Positions 1-8,658 of a DNA stretch of 64,000 bases are shown piece after piece (position 1 is the stretch's first letter; each line of letters starts with the position of its first letter). Location: NCBI RefSeq assembly GCF_001517625.2, contig NZ_LN999827.1, forward strand, positions 143,348 through 207,347. The letters run 5' to 3'. Under the pieces are notes generated by a model that was given only the letters and a program-made list of their open reading frames with translations, was not told the DNA's origin and made no database searches. The position numbers were made by a program, and so were the translations under genes. This stretch comes from Clostridium sp. AT4 (GTDB lineage Bacteria; Bacillota; Clostridia; Lachnospirales; Lachnospiraceae).

Positions 1-1237
1 GTTCCAGAAATTTATTCATATCCCCTATACGGTCAACTGCTTCATCCAGAGCACTGTTTGCACCTTTTTTGTAAGCGCCAATGGAGATCAGGTCTGCATT
101 TTTCTGATAAAGACTTAACATGTTCCTGAACCTTGAAGCTGCTTTCTTGTGTTCTTCCCCGGCTATATCATTCATAAGACGTGAAATACTTGCACTGATA
201 TCAATAGCCGGAAAATGGTTTGCATTAGCCAGCTGCCTGCTTAAAACAATATGACCATCCAAAATACCTCTGACTGTATCAGCCACCGGCTCATTGGTAT
301 CGTCTCCCTCCACCAGTACCGTATAAATCCCGGTAATGGAACCTTTTGCAAAATTCCCGCTTCTTTCCAGAAGCCTTGGAAATTCTGCATAAATAGAAGG
401 TGTATAACCTCTGGCTATAGGCGGTTCTCCAATAGCAAGACCGATCTCCCTCTGTGCCATGGCATATCTGGTAAGAGAATCCATCATCAGCAGCACATCT
501 GCTCCCTGATCCCTGAAATATTCAGCGATCGTTGTTGCAACCAAGGGACATTTCATACGCAGCATTGCCGGCTGGTCTGATGTGGCTACAATAAGGACAG
601 AACGTTTCATGCCCTCTTCTCCCAGGTCCTTTTTAACAAATTCCAGAACCTCCCTGCCTCGCTCTCCTACCAGAGCGATCACATTGATATCTGTTTTTAC
701 ATTCCGGGCGATCATTCCCATCAATGTACTTTTTCCAACACCGGAGCCTGCAAAAATCCCCATTCTCTGACCTTTTCCAATGGTATTTAAACCATCAATG
801 GCCTTAATCCCAAATTCCAGATGTTCCCTGATAGGAGGACGGTTAAGAGGGTTGATATAGGCACTGTCTACTGTATAAAGCTTCCCCGGCGGAAACTCTC
901 CTTTTCCGTCAATAGGATGTCCCAGCGCGTTGATGATGCGCCCTTTCAAAAAATCTCCTACTGGTATCTGAAGACGGCTTCCTGTATTGCGGACAAAGCT
1001 TCCTGCTGTGATGCCGCTGATATTTTCATAGGTCATTAGCTGTATTTTGCCATTTTTGAATCCTACCACTTCCGCAGGAACCTGACAGTTCTCAGCTTCG
1101 TTGTAGATCATAACAATATCACCAACACCAGATCTGCCTCCGGAAGCTTCCATTGACATTCCCACTACGTTTTCAATTTTTCCAATGCGGTCTGCTGTTT
1201 CTGCCTGCTGTATTAACTTCAGGAGATTTTCATACAT
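1..1237 (-). CDS. fliI: Flagellum-specific ATPase FliI (3' end cut by window edge)
   Basis: Cytoplasmic F1-like hexameric ATPase that energises export of flagellar rod, hook and filament subunits; FliH is its regulator. About 412 codons are visible and the C-terminus lies beyond position 1. The Walker A loop GSGVGKST is plain near residue 165, followed by VALVGERGREV and the Walker B-like LLMMDSLTRYAMAQREIGLA, both typical of the FliI/YscN family. The start was taken at the ATG at 1237 because an AGAGGTG ribosome site sits just upstream. It is the last visible gene of the leftward operon, about 40 bases after fliH. The identification is secure; only completeness is unknown. Confidence 0.95.
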   Translation of the reverse strand, partial: MYENLLKLIQQAETADRIGKIENVVGMSMEASGGRSGVGDIVMIYNEAENCQVPAEVVGFKNGKIQLMTYENISGITAGSFVRNTGSRLQIPVGDFLKGRIINALGHPIDGKGEFPPGKLYTVDSAYINPLNRPPIREHLEFGIKAIDGLNTIGKGQRMGIFAGSGVGKSTLMGMIARNVKTDINVIALVGERGREVLEFVKKDLGEEGMKRSVLIVATSDQPAMLRMKCPLVATTIAEYFRDQGADVLLMMDSLTRYAMAQREIGLAIGEPPIARGYTPSIYAEFPRLLERSGNFAKGSITGIYTVLVEGDDTNEPVADTVRGILDGHIVLSRQLANANHFPAIDISASISRLMNDIAGEEHKKAASRFRNMLSLYQKNADLISIGAYKKGANSALDEAVDRIGDMNKFLE

Positions 1238-1276
1238 GGTTTTCACCTCTGTGTACTTTATGTATCCATAAAATCT

Positions 1277-2104
1277 TTATGTATTGGTGTTTTCTACAAG
1301 TCTGTGTATATTTTCAAGCTGGGTATCTACACTCATATCTATGATCCCGTCCGGCATTTCGATGATACAGCTTCCGCATTTTCCGTCCTCCATTACTATA
1401 AATTTGACGTTGTCAGAGAGCCGTGACAGTTTCTCTGCCAGATGTCCATCTGCCTGAACCATGGTCTCATAGTCTTCTTTTTCCATATAGATCTTGACCC
1501 AGTCCGTTTTCTGCAGTTTTTCTGTTTCAGCTTCTATCATCCTGCTTATAACAGAACCGCTGGATCTCAGGCTGATATGGACCACTTTTTCAGCCACTGC
1601 CACAGCAATATCTTTTAATTCTTCCAGATATTCCCTGAGGCATTTTTCTTTTTCTTTGCTGATCTCTGTTAAGGCTTTTTCCAAGCTTTCTTTGAAAAAC
1701 CGCTGATTTTCATGATGTTTCGCCTCATTTTCCTCTTCTGCCCGGATCAGTCCCTCTTCATAGCCTTTTTGTCTGCCTTCTTCAAAGCCGTTCATCTGGG
1801 CTTCCTTAAAGATCTGTTCTGCCTTTTCGTTTGCTTCCTGTTCAATGGCTGCCGCTTCTTTTCGGGCTTCTTCTAATATTTTTTCTTTTTCCCTGAGCAC
1901 CAGCTCTATTTGTTCCTGACTGCATTCCTGACCATTGTATGTATCATTGCCTGCGTTTAAAGAAGCTTCCGTTTCTCTTTTATTCTGCCTTTCTGTTTCT
2001 AGTTCCTGTGCATCCGGTGCTGTAAATACCTGTAAGGGAAGCTCCCGGACTCTGGCTTTATTTTCAAAGCCTGTATCCTGATCAGACAACAATGTTATCG
2101 TCAT
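1277..2104 (-). CDS. fliH: Flagellar assembly protein FliH
   Basis: Predicted 275-aa stator-like regulator that binds FliI and links it to the export gate. The middle of the protein is a long charged coiled coil rich in Glu, Lys and Ala, with the GxxxG-like pattern around GFEEGRQKGYEEG that is typical of FliH. The C-terminal third (VAEKVVHISLR onward) resembles the FliH/V-type E-subunit globular domain. The start codon overlaps the last 23 bases of fliG, so translation is probably coupled; the AGGAG motif lies almost directly against the ATG. Sequence conservation in this family is low, so the call rests on both the coiled coil and its position between fliG and fliI. Confidence 0.9.
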   Translation of the reverse strand: MTITLLSDQDTGFENKARVRELPLQVFTAPDAQELETERQNKRETEASLNAGNDTYNGQECSQEQIELVLREKEKILEEARKEAAAIEQEANEKAEQIFKEAQMNGFEEGRQKGYEEGLIRAEEENEAKHHENQRFFKESLEKALTEISKEKEKCLREYLEELKDIAVAVAEKVVHISLRSSGSVISRMIEAETEKLQKTDWVKIYMEKEDYETMVQADGHLAEKLSRLSDNVKFIVMEDGKCGSCIIEMPDGIIDMSVDTQLENIHRLVENTNT

Positions 2105-3140
2105 CTCCTCCCTTATTGATTATTACTTCTCCTGCATCTTCCAATTTACGGATCAGATTAACAATACGCTGCTGTGCCTCTTCCACTTCCTTAAGCCTTA
2201 CATTGGTAGTGATCTCCAGGTCTCCCTTGACTGTTTCTGCCATACGTTTGGACATATTTGCAAAGAATACGTTCTTCATATCCTCTGATGCAGTCTTTAA
2301 TGCATATACGATATCCTTGGAATCGCAATCCCTGATAAAACGCTGTACAGATCTTGGATCCATATCGATGATATTCTCGAACATGAACATCTTGTCCCTG
2401 ATGCTCTTTGACAGTTCCGGATTATCTTTATCCATTTCATCAAATATCTGTTTCTCGTTACCTCGGTCTACATGGTTCATTACATCTGCCACATAATCAA
2501 TACCGCCCAGGTTCATATTATCCTCACTGGTAATGATCGTAGCGAATTTCCGCTTCATTTCCTCTTCCACAATAGCTATTGCCTCAGGAGATACACGGCT
2601 CATATTTGCCATGCCTTCAAGCACCGGTATCCTTTTTTCATTTGGAAGCTGTTCCAGTATCTGTGCAGCCTGCTGAGGGTCCATATAAGACATGATCAAA
2701 GCGATCACCTGGGGCCGCTCATGCTGGAGCAGGGCAAGAAGAGATTTTGGATCTCCCTTTGTAAAAAAGTTAAATGGCTTGGACTGGAGAGTCTTGGATA
2801 CTTTTTCCAGGAGATTTCTGGCTGTGGTTTCTCCAAATGCTTTTTCCAGTACGCTTCTGGCATAATCCAGGCCTCCATCTGTCATCATCTTGTGGGTAAG
2901 GCACATTTTATAAAACTCATCTAATGCGTTCTCCACCTGGGCATTATTTGTTTTTCCCAGCTTTGCTACCTCATAAGTCAGGTCTTCAATCTCCTGTTCA
3001 CTGAGATATTTATAAATCTGGGAAGCACGGTCTGCTCCCAAAGACACAACTACCACTGCTGCTTTCGCCCGCGCATCCATTTTATCCCGTTCGGATCCCC
3101 CGGTAATATCTGTTATCTTACTTTCCTCTATTTCTGCCAT
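2082..3140 (-). CDS. fliG: Flagellar motor switch protein FliG
   Basis: Rotor protein of about 352 aa that sits on the FliF ring, contacts the stator and helps switch rotation. The N-terminal FliF-binding domain (KAAVVVVSLGADRASQIY), the middle-domain EHPQ-like motif (here ERPQVIALIMSYMDPQQAA) and the charged C-terminal torque helix region (RSVQRFIRDCDSKDI) are all present and in order. The reading frame is open to a GTG at 3152, but the ATG at 3140 has a GGAGG site seven bases upstream and is preferred. It overlaps the 3' end of fliF by 23 bases and the 5' end of fliH, as is usual in this operon. Confidence 0.95.
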   Translation of the reverse strand: MAEIEESKITDITGGSERDKMDARAKAAVVVVSLGADRASQIYKYLSEQEIEDLTYEVAKLGKTNNAQVENALDEFYKMCLTHKMMTDGGLDYARSVLEKAFGETTARNLLEKVSKTLQSKPFNFFTKGDPKSLLALLQHERPQVIALIMSYMDPQQAAQILEQLPNEKRIPVLEGMANMSRVSPEAIAIVEEEMKRKFATIITSEDNMNLGGIDYVADVMNHVDRGNEKQIFDEMDKDNPELSKSIRDKMFMFENIIDMDPRSVQRFIRDCDSKDIVYALKTASEDMKNVFFANMSKRMAETVKGDLEITTNVRLKEVEEAQQRIVNLIRKLEDAGEVIINKGGDDDNIVV

Positions 3141-4866
3141 CGTTTCCTCCACCAGTAAGCAGCCAGTTCTGGATCAGTTTTGCTGCGATCTGTGGATTTT
3201 CATCCACAAAGGAGCCGATCTCCTGTTTTAATTTCAGGCTGTGCTGCATTTTCAGATTTAAAATTTCTTCATTTTTCTTCAATTCATCATCTTGCCCCTG
3301 AAGTACCGACTGTTCTTCTGCAGTTAGCAGGGACGTATTCAGATTATCTTTTTTATTGTCGGCGGAAATAGTATTTTTTGAACTATCATTGACCGTGCCT
3401 CCATCTGGCATCTGTTCCAGAAGCGCCTGTCTTTCTTCTTCTGACGCTTTCAAATGCTGCCTGCTAAGTATCAGCAAAGCAATCAGCAATACCAGAAGCA
3501 CCCCACCTGCCCCTATGGCGATCAAAAGAGGCAATGGAAGCTTTGCTTTCTGTGCCGGTGCTGTTACCGGCGCTGTGTCTGTGTTTTTACTGGCTGCTGA
3601 AAGAGCTCTTATAACCGTGATCTTTGAAGAAGCGTCTTCCTGGGTAATACCTGCTGAATTAGCTACAAGACTGACCAGATCTGCGTCTGCAATAGATGTA
3701 TCATCTGTATCAATGGTAACGCCTACTGTTGTGTTTTCCAGAACACCCGGATCGATCTGGCGCTGCTCTTTTGTGGAATTATACAGCCACTCTCTTACTG
3801 CGCTGTTGTTGGAATATGTATCTGAACCTGCCTGTGTACCTGTCTGGTTCGTATAACGGGGCGTATCTGCATTGGCATCTGCACCTGCAGTACCTCCATT
3901 TCCTGAAGATGCACTTCCTGTATTTTCCCCTGCTGTTTCTTCTTTTTCCAGCAGTCCTGTCTTATCATTCTGGTCGATTTTATCCGGTGTGTTATACTGT
4001 ACTGTTTCCTGGATCAGTTTTTGCATATTCAGGGTGCCTTTTACAGAAACTGCAACTTTTCCCTGTCCATACATTAATTCCAGGACCCGGCGCACATTTC
4101 CTGCTATATTTTTTTCTACCTGACTGGTAAGCTCTGCTACATCTTTACCTGTTCCCGTAGTACTATCTGCTTCATCTTCACCGCCAACCTCCGTCATGGT
4201 GGCAGCATCAAATACAGAAACATTGGTAAAATTCATTCCCTTTACAGCTCTTGCGATCAGGTTCTTGATAGCAGCCGCCTTCGTATCTGTCAGTTCCTGT
4301 CCAGGATCCATTGTCACCACAACAGAAGCTGATGCATCTGTCTGCTGTGCATCATCCAGTGCATATTTCTGGGTTCCGCCCTCTGCTATAGTCACCTTGG
4401 CATCTCGTACCCCGTCAAACAATCCGATCTGGGCACCCAGACGATCCTGAAGCTCATACAATGTATATTTTTCCTTATCCTTTTCAGTGCTCATGATTCC
4501 CGCATTATTACGGTACATATCATAGGTAAAACCACTTTTAGGATACCCTTTGCTTAGCAATTCCGCCCTGGTCTTATCCACTGTATCTGACATTACCTGG
4601 ACAGAGCCATTTTTATCGTTATATCTGTAGGCAACACCTTCATCCTGAAGAAGGCTTACAACAGCCTGCGCATCTTCTGAATTCATCCCTGTAAACAAGG
4701 TACTATATCCTTTTTTCGTACCCATATTCAGGACCAGAAGTCCAGCTGCCGCCAGGATAATCGTCCCGGCTGCAATGACTGCGATCATTTTCTTTGTTTT
4801 CCCTGGCATCTTCTGCCATGCTTCTTTTAAATTCTGCACTGTTCCATTCATCCTTTGCATTTCCAT
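3118..4866 (-). CDS. fliF: Flagellar MS-ring protein FliF
   Basis: Membrane ring on which the motor and export apparatus are built. The protein is about 582 aa. A first membrane helix lies near residues 26-48, followed by the conserved periplasmic ring-building motifs (YSTLFTGMNSEDAQAVVSLL; RLGAQIGLFDGVRDAKVTI). A long low-complexity Ser/Thr/Gly/Asn segment follows around residues 300-350, then a second membrane helix near 445-467 and a cytoplasmic FliG-binding tail. The frame opens at a TTG at 4875, but the ATG at 4866 or one of two close downstream ATGs is more likely; the exact start is uncertain because no site clearly stands out. It sits about 50 bases after fliE. Confidence 0.93.
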   Translation of the reverse strand: MEMQRMNGTVQNLKEAWQKMPGKTKKMIAVIAAGTIILAAAGLLVLNMGTKKGYSTLFTGMNSEDAQAVVSLLQDEGVAYRYNDKNGSVQVMSDTVDKTRAELLSKGYPKSGFTYDMYRNNAGIMSTEKDKEKYTLYELQDRLGAQIGLFDGVRDAKVTIAEGGTQKYALDDAQQTDASASVVVTMDPGQELTDTKAAAIKNLIARAVKGMNFTNVSVFDAATMTEVGGEDEADSTTGTGKDVAELTSQVEKNIAGNVRRVLELMYGQGKVAVSVKGTLNMQKLIQETVQYNTPDKIDQNDKTGLLEKEETAGENTGSASSGNGGTAGADANADTPRYTNQTGTQAGSDTYSNNSAVREWLYNSTKEQRQIDPGVLENTTVGVTIDTDDTSIADADLVSLVANSAGITQEDASSKITVIRALSAASKNTDTAPVTAPAQKAKLPLPLLIAIGAGGVLLVLLIALLILSRQHLKASEEERQALLEQMPDGGTVNDSSKNTISADNKKDNLNTSLLTAEEQSVLQGQDDELKKNEEILNLKMQHSLKLKQEIGSFVDENPQIAAKLIQNWLLTGGGNDGRNRGK

Positions 4867-4914
4867 ATATAGCAAATATTAAACATTAGCTGCTCATTTC
4901 CATGACCAGCAGCA

Positions 4915-5232
4915 TTACACACTCATCTTCAGAATTTCGTTATATGCTTCTATTGCTTTATTTCTAAGAGAGATCATAACTTCCAGGCTCAGTTCTGCTT
5001 TCGCCTGGGCGATTGGAAGACTATGTGCATCTTCTAACTGTCCTGTTGCCAGAAGATACTGTTTCTGTTCTACATCCTTCTGTGTGTCGTAAACATTTTG
5101 TATTGTATCTTCAAGCACTGACTGGAACACAGATTTTGTGCCATTTTCTGTTCCGGTTATCTTTCCATCATTCTTTCCAACAGCATCCCATTCTTTCATG
5201 GGGGTAATAAACCCATTCACCTGTTCAATCAT
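4915..5232 (-). CDS. fliE: Flagellar hook-basal body complex protein FliE
   Basis: Small 105-aa basal-body protein thought to join the MS ring and export gate to the proximal rod. The C-terminal half carries the typical FliE pattern: an Ala/Gln-rich helix followed by AELSLEVMISLRNKAIEAYNEILKM. Length is normal for the family. An AAGGAG ribosome site precedes the ATG at 5232. Its immediate upstream neighbour is flgB, only 36 bases away, whereas in most Firmicutes flgC lies between them. The gene itself looks intact. Confidence 0.93.
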   Translation of the reverse strand: MIEQVNGFITPMKEWDAVGKNDGKITGTENGTKSVFQSVLEDTIQNVYDTQKDVEQKQYLLATGQLEDAHSLPIAQAKAELSLEVMISLRNKAIEAYNEILKMSV

Positions 5233-5268
5233 TTTATATTTTCTCCTTAGCCGTACAATTTATATGAT

Positions 5269-5661
5269 TTAAAAATTTTTAGCTGCGCTACGCAGACGTG
5301 AAAGATCGCTGCTCACAGAGCTGATCATAAACTGGTATTCGTAAGCTGTTCTTGCCAATTCAACCTGTTCCTGATCCATATCCACATTATTCTCATCCAG
5401 CCTGGTTGATTCATTTAAGGTGGTATGGACAGACGGTCTCATATTTTCAATCCCTCTTGCCACATTTTTCATAGAAGTCTTCTTCACAGACAGAGCTGAT
5501 TGGATCTTCCGTGCCAGTTCATTCTCAAAGGTCATATATTGTGACTTAAAACCTGGCGTATCAACATTTGCAATGTTGTTCATAGTCAGGTTCTGTCTCA
5601 TCCATAAGCTGTCCAGGGTTTTTTCTCCAAGTAATAATCCATTTCCATACAAGTCCATCAT
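5269..5661 (-). CDS. flgB: Flagellar basal-body rod protein FlgB
   Basis: Proximal rod protein of 130 aa and first gene of the leftward operon. The N-terminal rod motif reads NNIANVDTPGFK, and the C-terminal helix NNVDMDQEQVELARTAYEYQ is the FlgB form rather than the FlgC form, which ruled out calling it flgC. The start is the ATG at 5661 or the next codon; an AGGAGG site lies nearby. Both ends align with family expectations, so no fusion with FlgC is visible. The upstream region carries the predicted promoter with a long A tract. Confidence 0.93.
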   Translation of the reverse strand: MMDLYGNGLLLGEKTLDSLWMRQNLTMNNIANVDTPGFKSQYMTFENELARKIQSALSVKKTSMKNVARGIENMRPSVHTTLNESTRLDENNVDMDQEQVELARTAYEYQFMISSVSSDLSRLRSAAKNF

Positions 5662-5779
5662 AAATGTTCATCCTCCTGTGTGGCTGATATAATTTTCTTC
5701 AAAAAATACATGCCGTTAATATCCCCTGATGGAAAGGGTTATAATTTCCGTATTTTTAACTATTATCGACACATTCTGT

Positions 5780-5808
5780 ATAATATATAATTTTTTTTTT
5801 TTTTTCAA
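5780..5808 (-). promoter_or_regulatory. Predicted flgB operon promoter with A15 tract in spacer
   Basis: Read on the minus strand, TTGAAA (5808-5803) and TATTAT (5785-5780) are separated by exactly 17 bases. Twelve of those, plus three in the -35 box, form an uninterrupted run of 15 A (5791-5805). The predicted transcript start is about 110 bases upstream of flgB. Homopolymer runs of this length slip during replication, and a change of one or two bases would move the spacer away from 17. The boxes are seen directly; use by sigma-A and any on/off switching are inference. Confidence 0.55.
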
Positions 5809-6070
5809 GTCTTATGCTTTTAGCTGCCGCCTTACTTGTATTGGTAATTTGTTACAAAGTTTTTATAGCAATTTGCATTGTTTTTTATTATTATATCTAT
5901 TTATTTTTTTATTTTTCCTATACAATTGCGATTTTGAATGCCCCCCCCCCCTATTTTGCGCATTTTAGACGTTATATTTTTGTCAATAAATATATTTTAT
6001 TAAGTTTTTTTAATTTTGCTATTTTAACTGCAAATTCCGGCTCATCTGGGTTCTTCCGCAATTATCCGTA
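5809..6070. other. AT-rich spacer with C11 tract between flgB promoter and ISL3 remnant
   Basis: No gene is supported here; open frames on the plus strand are low-complexity. The stretch is very AT-rich and contains an uninterrupted run of 11 C at 5941-5951 (G on the minus strand), plus several T-rich runs around 5880-5920 and 5998-6015. The genes commonly found upstream of flgB in related clostridia, such as codY, are absent. The region looks like the scar left where mobile DNA entered. Confidence 0.5.
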
Positions 6071-7545
6071 TCATTCACCCTTCGCATACATTAGTTTTGC
6101 TGCTAAAAGTGCTTTGCTGCATCTCCCATACATAGTACGTTTTACCATTTTTAATTTACTATTTGTTCCCTCAACAAAACCATTTGAAAGTTCACTGGCA
6201 ACAGAATTTTCCACAGCTTCTATATCCTTTTCTAATCCATTTGCAAACCGGGATATCTCTTTTAAATCAGAGTTTTTGTACCGTTCGATAAACAAATACA
6301 ATAGAGGCATACTTTTCTTTTCGTATATTTCACGGAATTCTCGAACACAATGCATCAATTCTCTGAGTTTGGGATATTTCTGTAAAATATATGCCTTATG
6401 GTTTTCGCTAAGTTCCACCCCCATCCAAAGATAACGGAATATGCTGTTTCGTGAAAGGTGGTCATATTTTTGTAATGCCTTTTTGTTTTGGATTGCTTCA
6501 GGTGAAGAACTTTTGTAAATTGCAACATCAATTTGGAATCGTTCTATGATTTTATTCATATAGTCATATGCTGCAGATTGACCGCCTTTATATCCTTTTT
6601 CAATAACATTGCAATATACATCTTTTCGACTGATGCCAGAAGTTAAAGCTTTGACAATATAATCATAAAACTGATCCATTCTGCTACGAAAATCTTTTTT
6701 ACAAAGTGCTTCATATTCTCCATTGAGATATTTTGTTACGGTATTTCTGCTGCAATGTAATACTTTAGAAATTTGGCGTTTACTGTATCCAGCAGAATTA
6801 TGTTCCTTTATCGCAGTGTACAGTTGTACCCTTTTTTGATTATATTCGTTAAGGTTATCCACATTGTATGGCATTTTTTTTACTATCGTTTTCAACTGAT
6901 GGTTCTGCAATGCTGTTAGAATCAGATGGAATTCTGATATCAACGGGCAATACAGAACTTATAGTATTTCTTATGGCTTCTAATAAATTTTGATGAAGAT
7001 GAAATCTGTCAGCAATCTGCATAGCATCGGGCAATATTTCCTTTATGGCTGCTGAATAAGCACTTGCCCGGTCTCGTGTCACCGCTTTTACATGTTTATT
7101 TTTACTTAACCATTCTTTTAGTGTTTTACCATCACGTCCATCTAAAATTGCCACTGGTTTATGTGTTGCCTCATCTACAATAATTGTCCCATAAGTATGC
7201 CGTTTCTTAAATGCAAAATCATCCACTCCAATAATGCTTCCACATGGAACTTCCGGTTGTGCTACATATCGTTTCGTTAACAATCGGATAATGCTGTCAC
7301 CACTGGTTTTCAGATTCATAGAACGGCAGATACGGGCACTACCTTCACAGCTTGTTTCCAATGCCAAAGTACATATAAAATCTTCACAACGCTCTGTCAT
7401 ACGGCTGTAATAATTCAAAAAACCATCTACATTCTCAACAAAGGTTGTAACATCACAGGAAGAATTATCGCACTGATACTCGTAAGCATTTACGATTAAA
7501 TACGTGGTTCTACCTAAGATCGGAAGATCTTGAACCTGAATTATT
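6071..7545 (-). pseudogene. ISL3-family transposase, decayed (frameshifted)
   Basis: Remnant of an ISL3-family DDE transposase. The upstream frame carries IQVQDLPILGRTTYL, a partial zinc-binding segment, then the catalytic core with GVDDFAFKKRHTYGTI and VTRDRASAYSAAI, and stops after the core. The downstream frame continues with a helix-turn-helix-like stretch (GYSKRQISKVLHCSRNTVTKYL) and the conserved ISL3 end NGFVEGTNSKLKMVKRTMYGR. The two frames meet at a run of eight A (6874-6881); removing one A joins them. The usual N-terminal CxxC finger is lost, and an in-frame stop lies near 7545. No clear terminal repeats were found, so the element is probably immobile. Confidence 0.85.
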
Positions 7546-7561
7546 CACGACTTTGCCACGA

Positions 7562-7580
7562 ATGTGGCTGAAAGCCACAT
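7562..7580. repeat. Perfect 8-bp hairpin at edge of the ISL3 remnant
   Basis: ATGTGGCT and AGCCACAT are separated by three bases. The hairpin lies between the decayed 5' end of the ISL3 transposase and the IS1380 remnant, and may belong to the end of either element. Confidence 0.4.
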
Positions 7581-7698
7581 AGTTACTGTATTTTAACTGA
7601 ATATTGCTTTTCACCTATCAAGTGAATGAAAAAAGAGCATCCATTTGTGGTAAAATTAAGGTGTCTAATCAAAATAAATACCAACAAAGGAGCCCTTT

Positions 7699-8577
7699 AT
7701 GAGTATTGTAAACACCTTATCACTAGAAAGCAATAGACAAATTAAAATAAATTTTGATGGAGGAGATTTATCCTCCGATGCAGGATTGCTTCTCATCAAA
7801 GAATTCGTAAGAAAACTTGGTATTGATAATCTTTTAGGCAAAGTTTTCAAGACCAACGATTCTGCATTATTCAGATATCATACAGATCAGAAAAACCTGC
7901 TCCAGATGATATATATGATCATTGCAGGCTACTTTGAAGATGATACTTCCGATGAACTTACAAATGATCCTGTATTCAAGTCTGTACTTGAAAAAGACAC
8001 CCTTGCATCACAGCCTACGGTATCAAGATTCTTTAACCGTATGGATGAAGATACCTTAAACCAGTTACTTATGATTGGCAGAATACTCCGAAAGAGAGTT
8101 TATCGTATTCAGATGCCACAGGCTGTTATTCTGGATCTGGATTCCACTCTTCTTGATACATACGGCAAACAGGAAGGCAGAGCCTTTCACTTTCATTATC
8201 AAAGCAATGGATACCATCCACTTGTCTGTTATGATGGAATGACCGGAGATCTGGTAAAAATCCAGCTTCGTGATGGAACCGAGTATTCCTCTACCGGAGT
8301 GGTTGACTTCCTGCAGCCGATACTTGATGAATACCTGAATGATTATCCGGCGATCCGTATTCTGCTTCGTGGTGACAGCGGTTTCGCTACACCTGATCTT
8401 TATAAGCAGTGTGAGGAAAACGGCACAAGCTATGTGATCCGGCTGAAGGAGAATGGCATTCTCCGTAAAAAAGCATCCTATCTTGTGGATGAGCTTGATG
8501 AGATCACCAAAAATAATAAAGTCGATTATGCAGTAGCCTATGGCGAATTCATGTATAGAGCGTCTTGTGTTTTATAA
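7699..8577 (+). pseudogene. IS1380-family transposase, 3'-truncated
   Basis: First 292 codons of an IS1380-type DDE transposase (family usually about 430-450 aa). Visible landmarks are the N-terminal FDGGDLSSDAGLLLIKEF, the first catalytic Asp in LDLDSTLLDTYG, the following HYQSNGYHPLVCYDG, and the second Asp in RGDSGFATPDLYKQCEE. Homology ends abruptly after YGEFMYRA, and four unrelated codons lead to a stop, so the C-terminal catalytic Glu region is missing. An AAAGGAG site precedes the ATG, so the start is original. The break lies about 30 bases before the terminator of the neighbouring nfn operon, which suggests a deletion or rearrangement at that point. Confidence 0.88.
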
Positions 8578-8597
8578 TGAGTTTTTATTGAGAATGC

Positions 8598-8639
8598 AAA
8601 AAGGATGCCAGTCAATGCTTCCCTGATCTGACATCCTTT
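8598..8639 (-). terminator. Rho-independent terminator of the nfn operon
   Basis: AAAGGATG and CATCCTTT form an 8-bp stem with a further CAG/CTG pairing inside. On the minus strand the stem is followed by a run of five T, and it lies 20 bases after the nfnB stop codon. Confidence 0.7.
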
Positions 8640-8658
8640 ACTGCTTTATTTATATTCT

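Noticed and set aside
5814-6434. 206-codon plus-strand frame with a possible membrane-like start
   Set aside because: It is low-complexity Phe/Tyr sequence made by T-rich DNA and then the reverse of the ISL3 gene. No ribosome site or family.
7490-7530. AGATCGGAAGAT looks like the start of a sequencing adapter
   Set aside because: The match ends after 12 bases and the sequence encodes the QDLPIL motif of the ISL3 transposase, so it is genuine.
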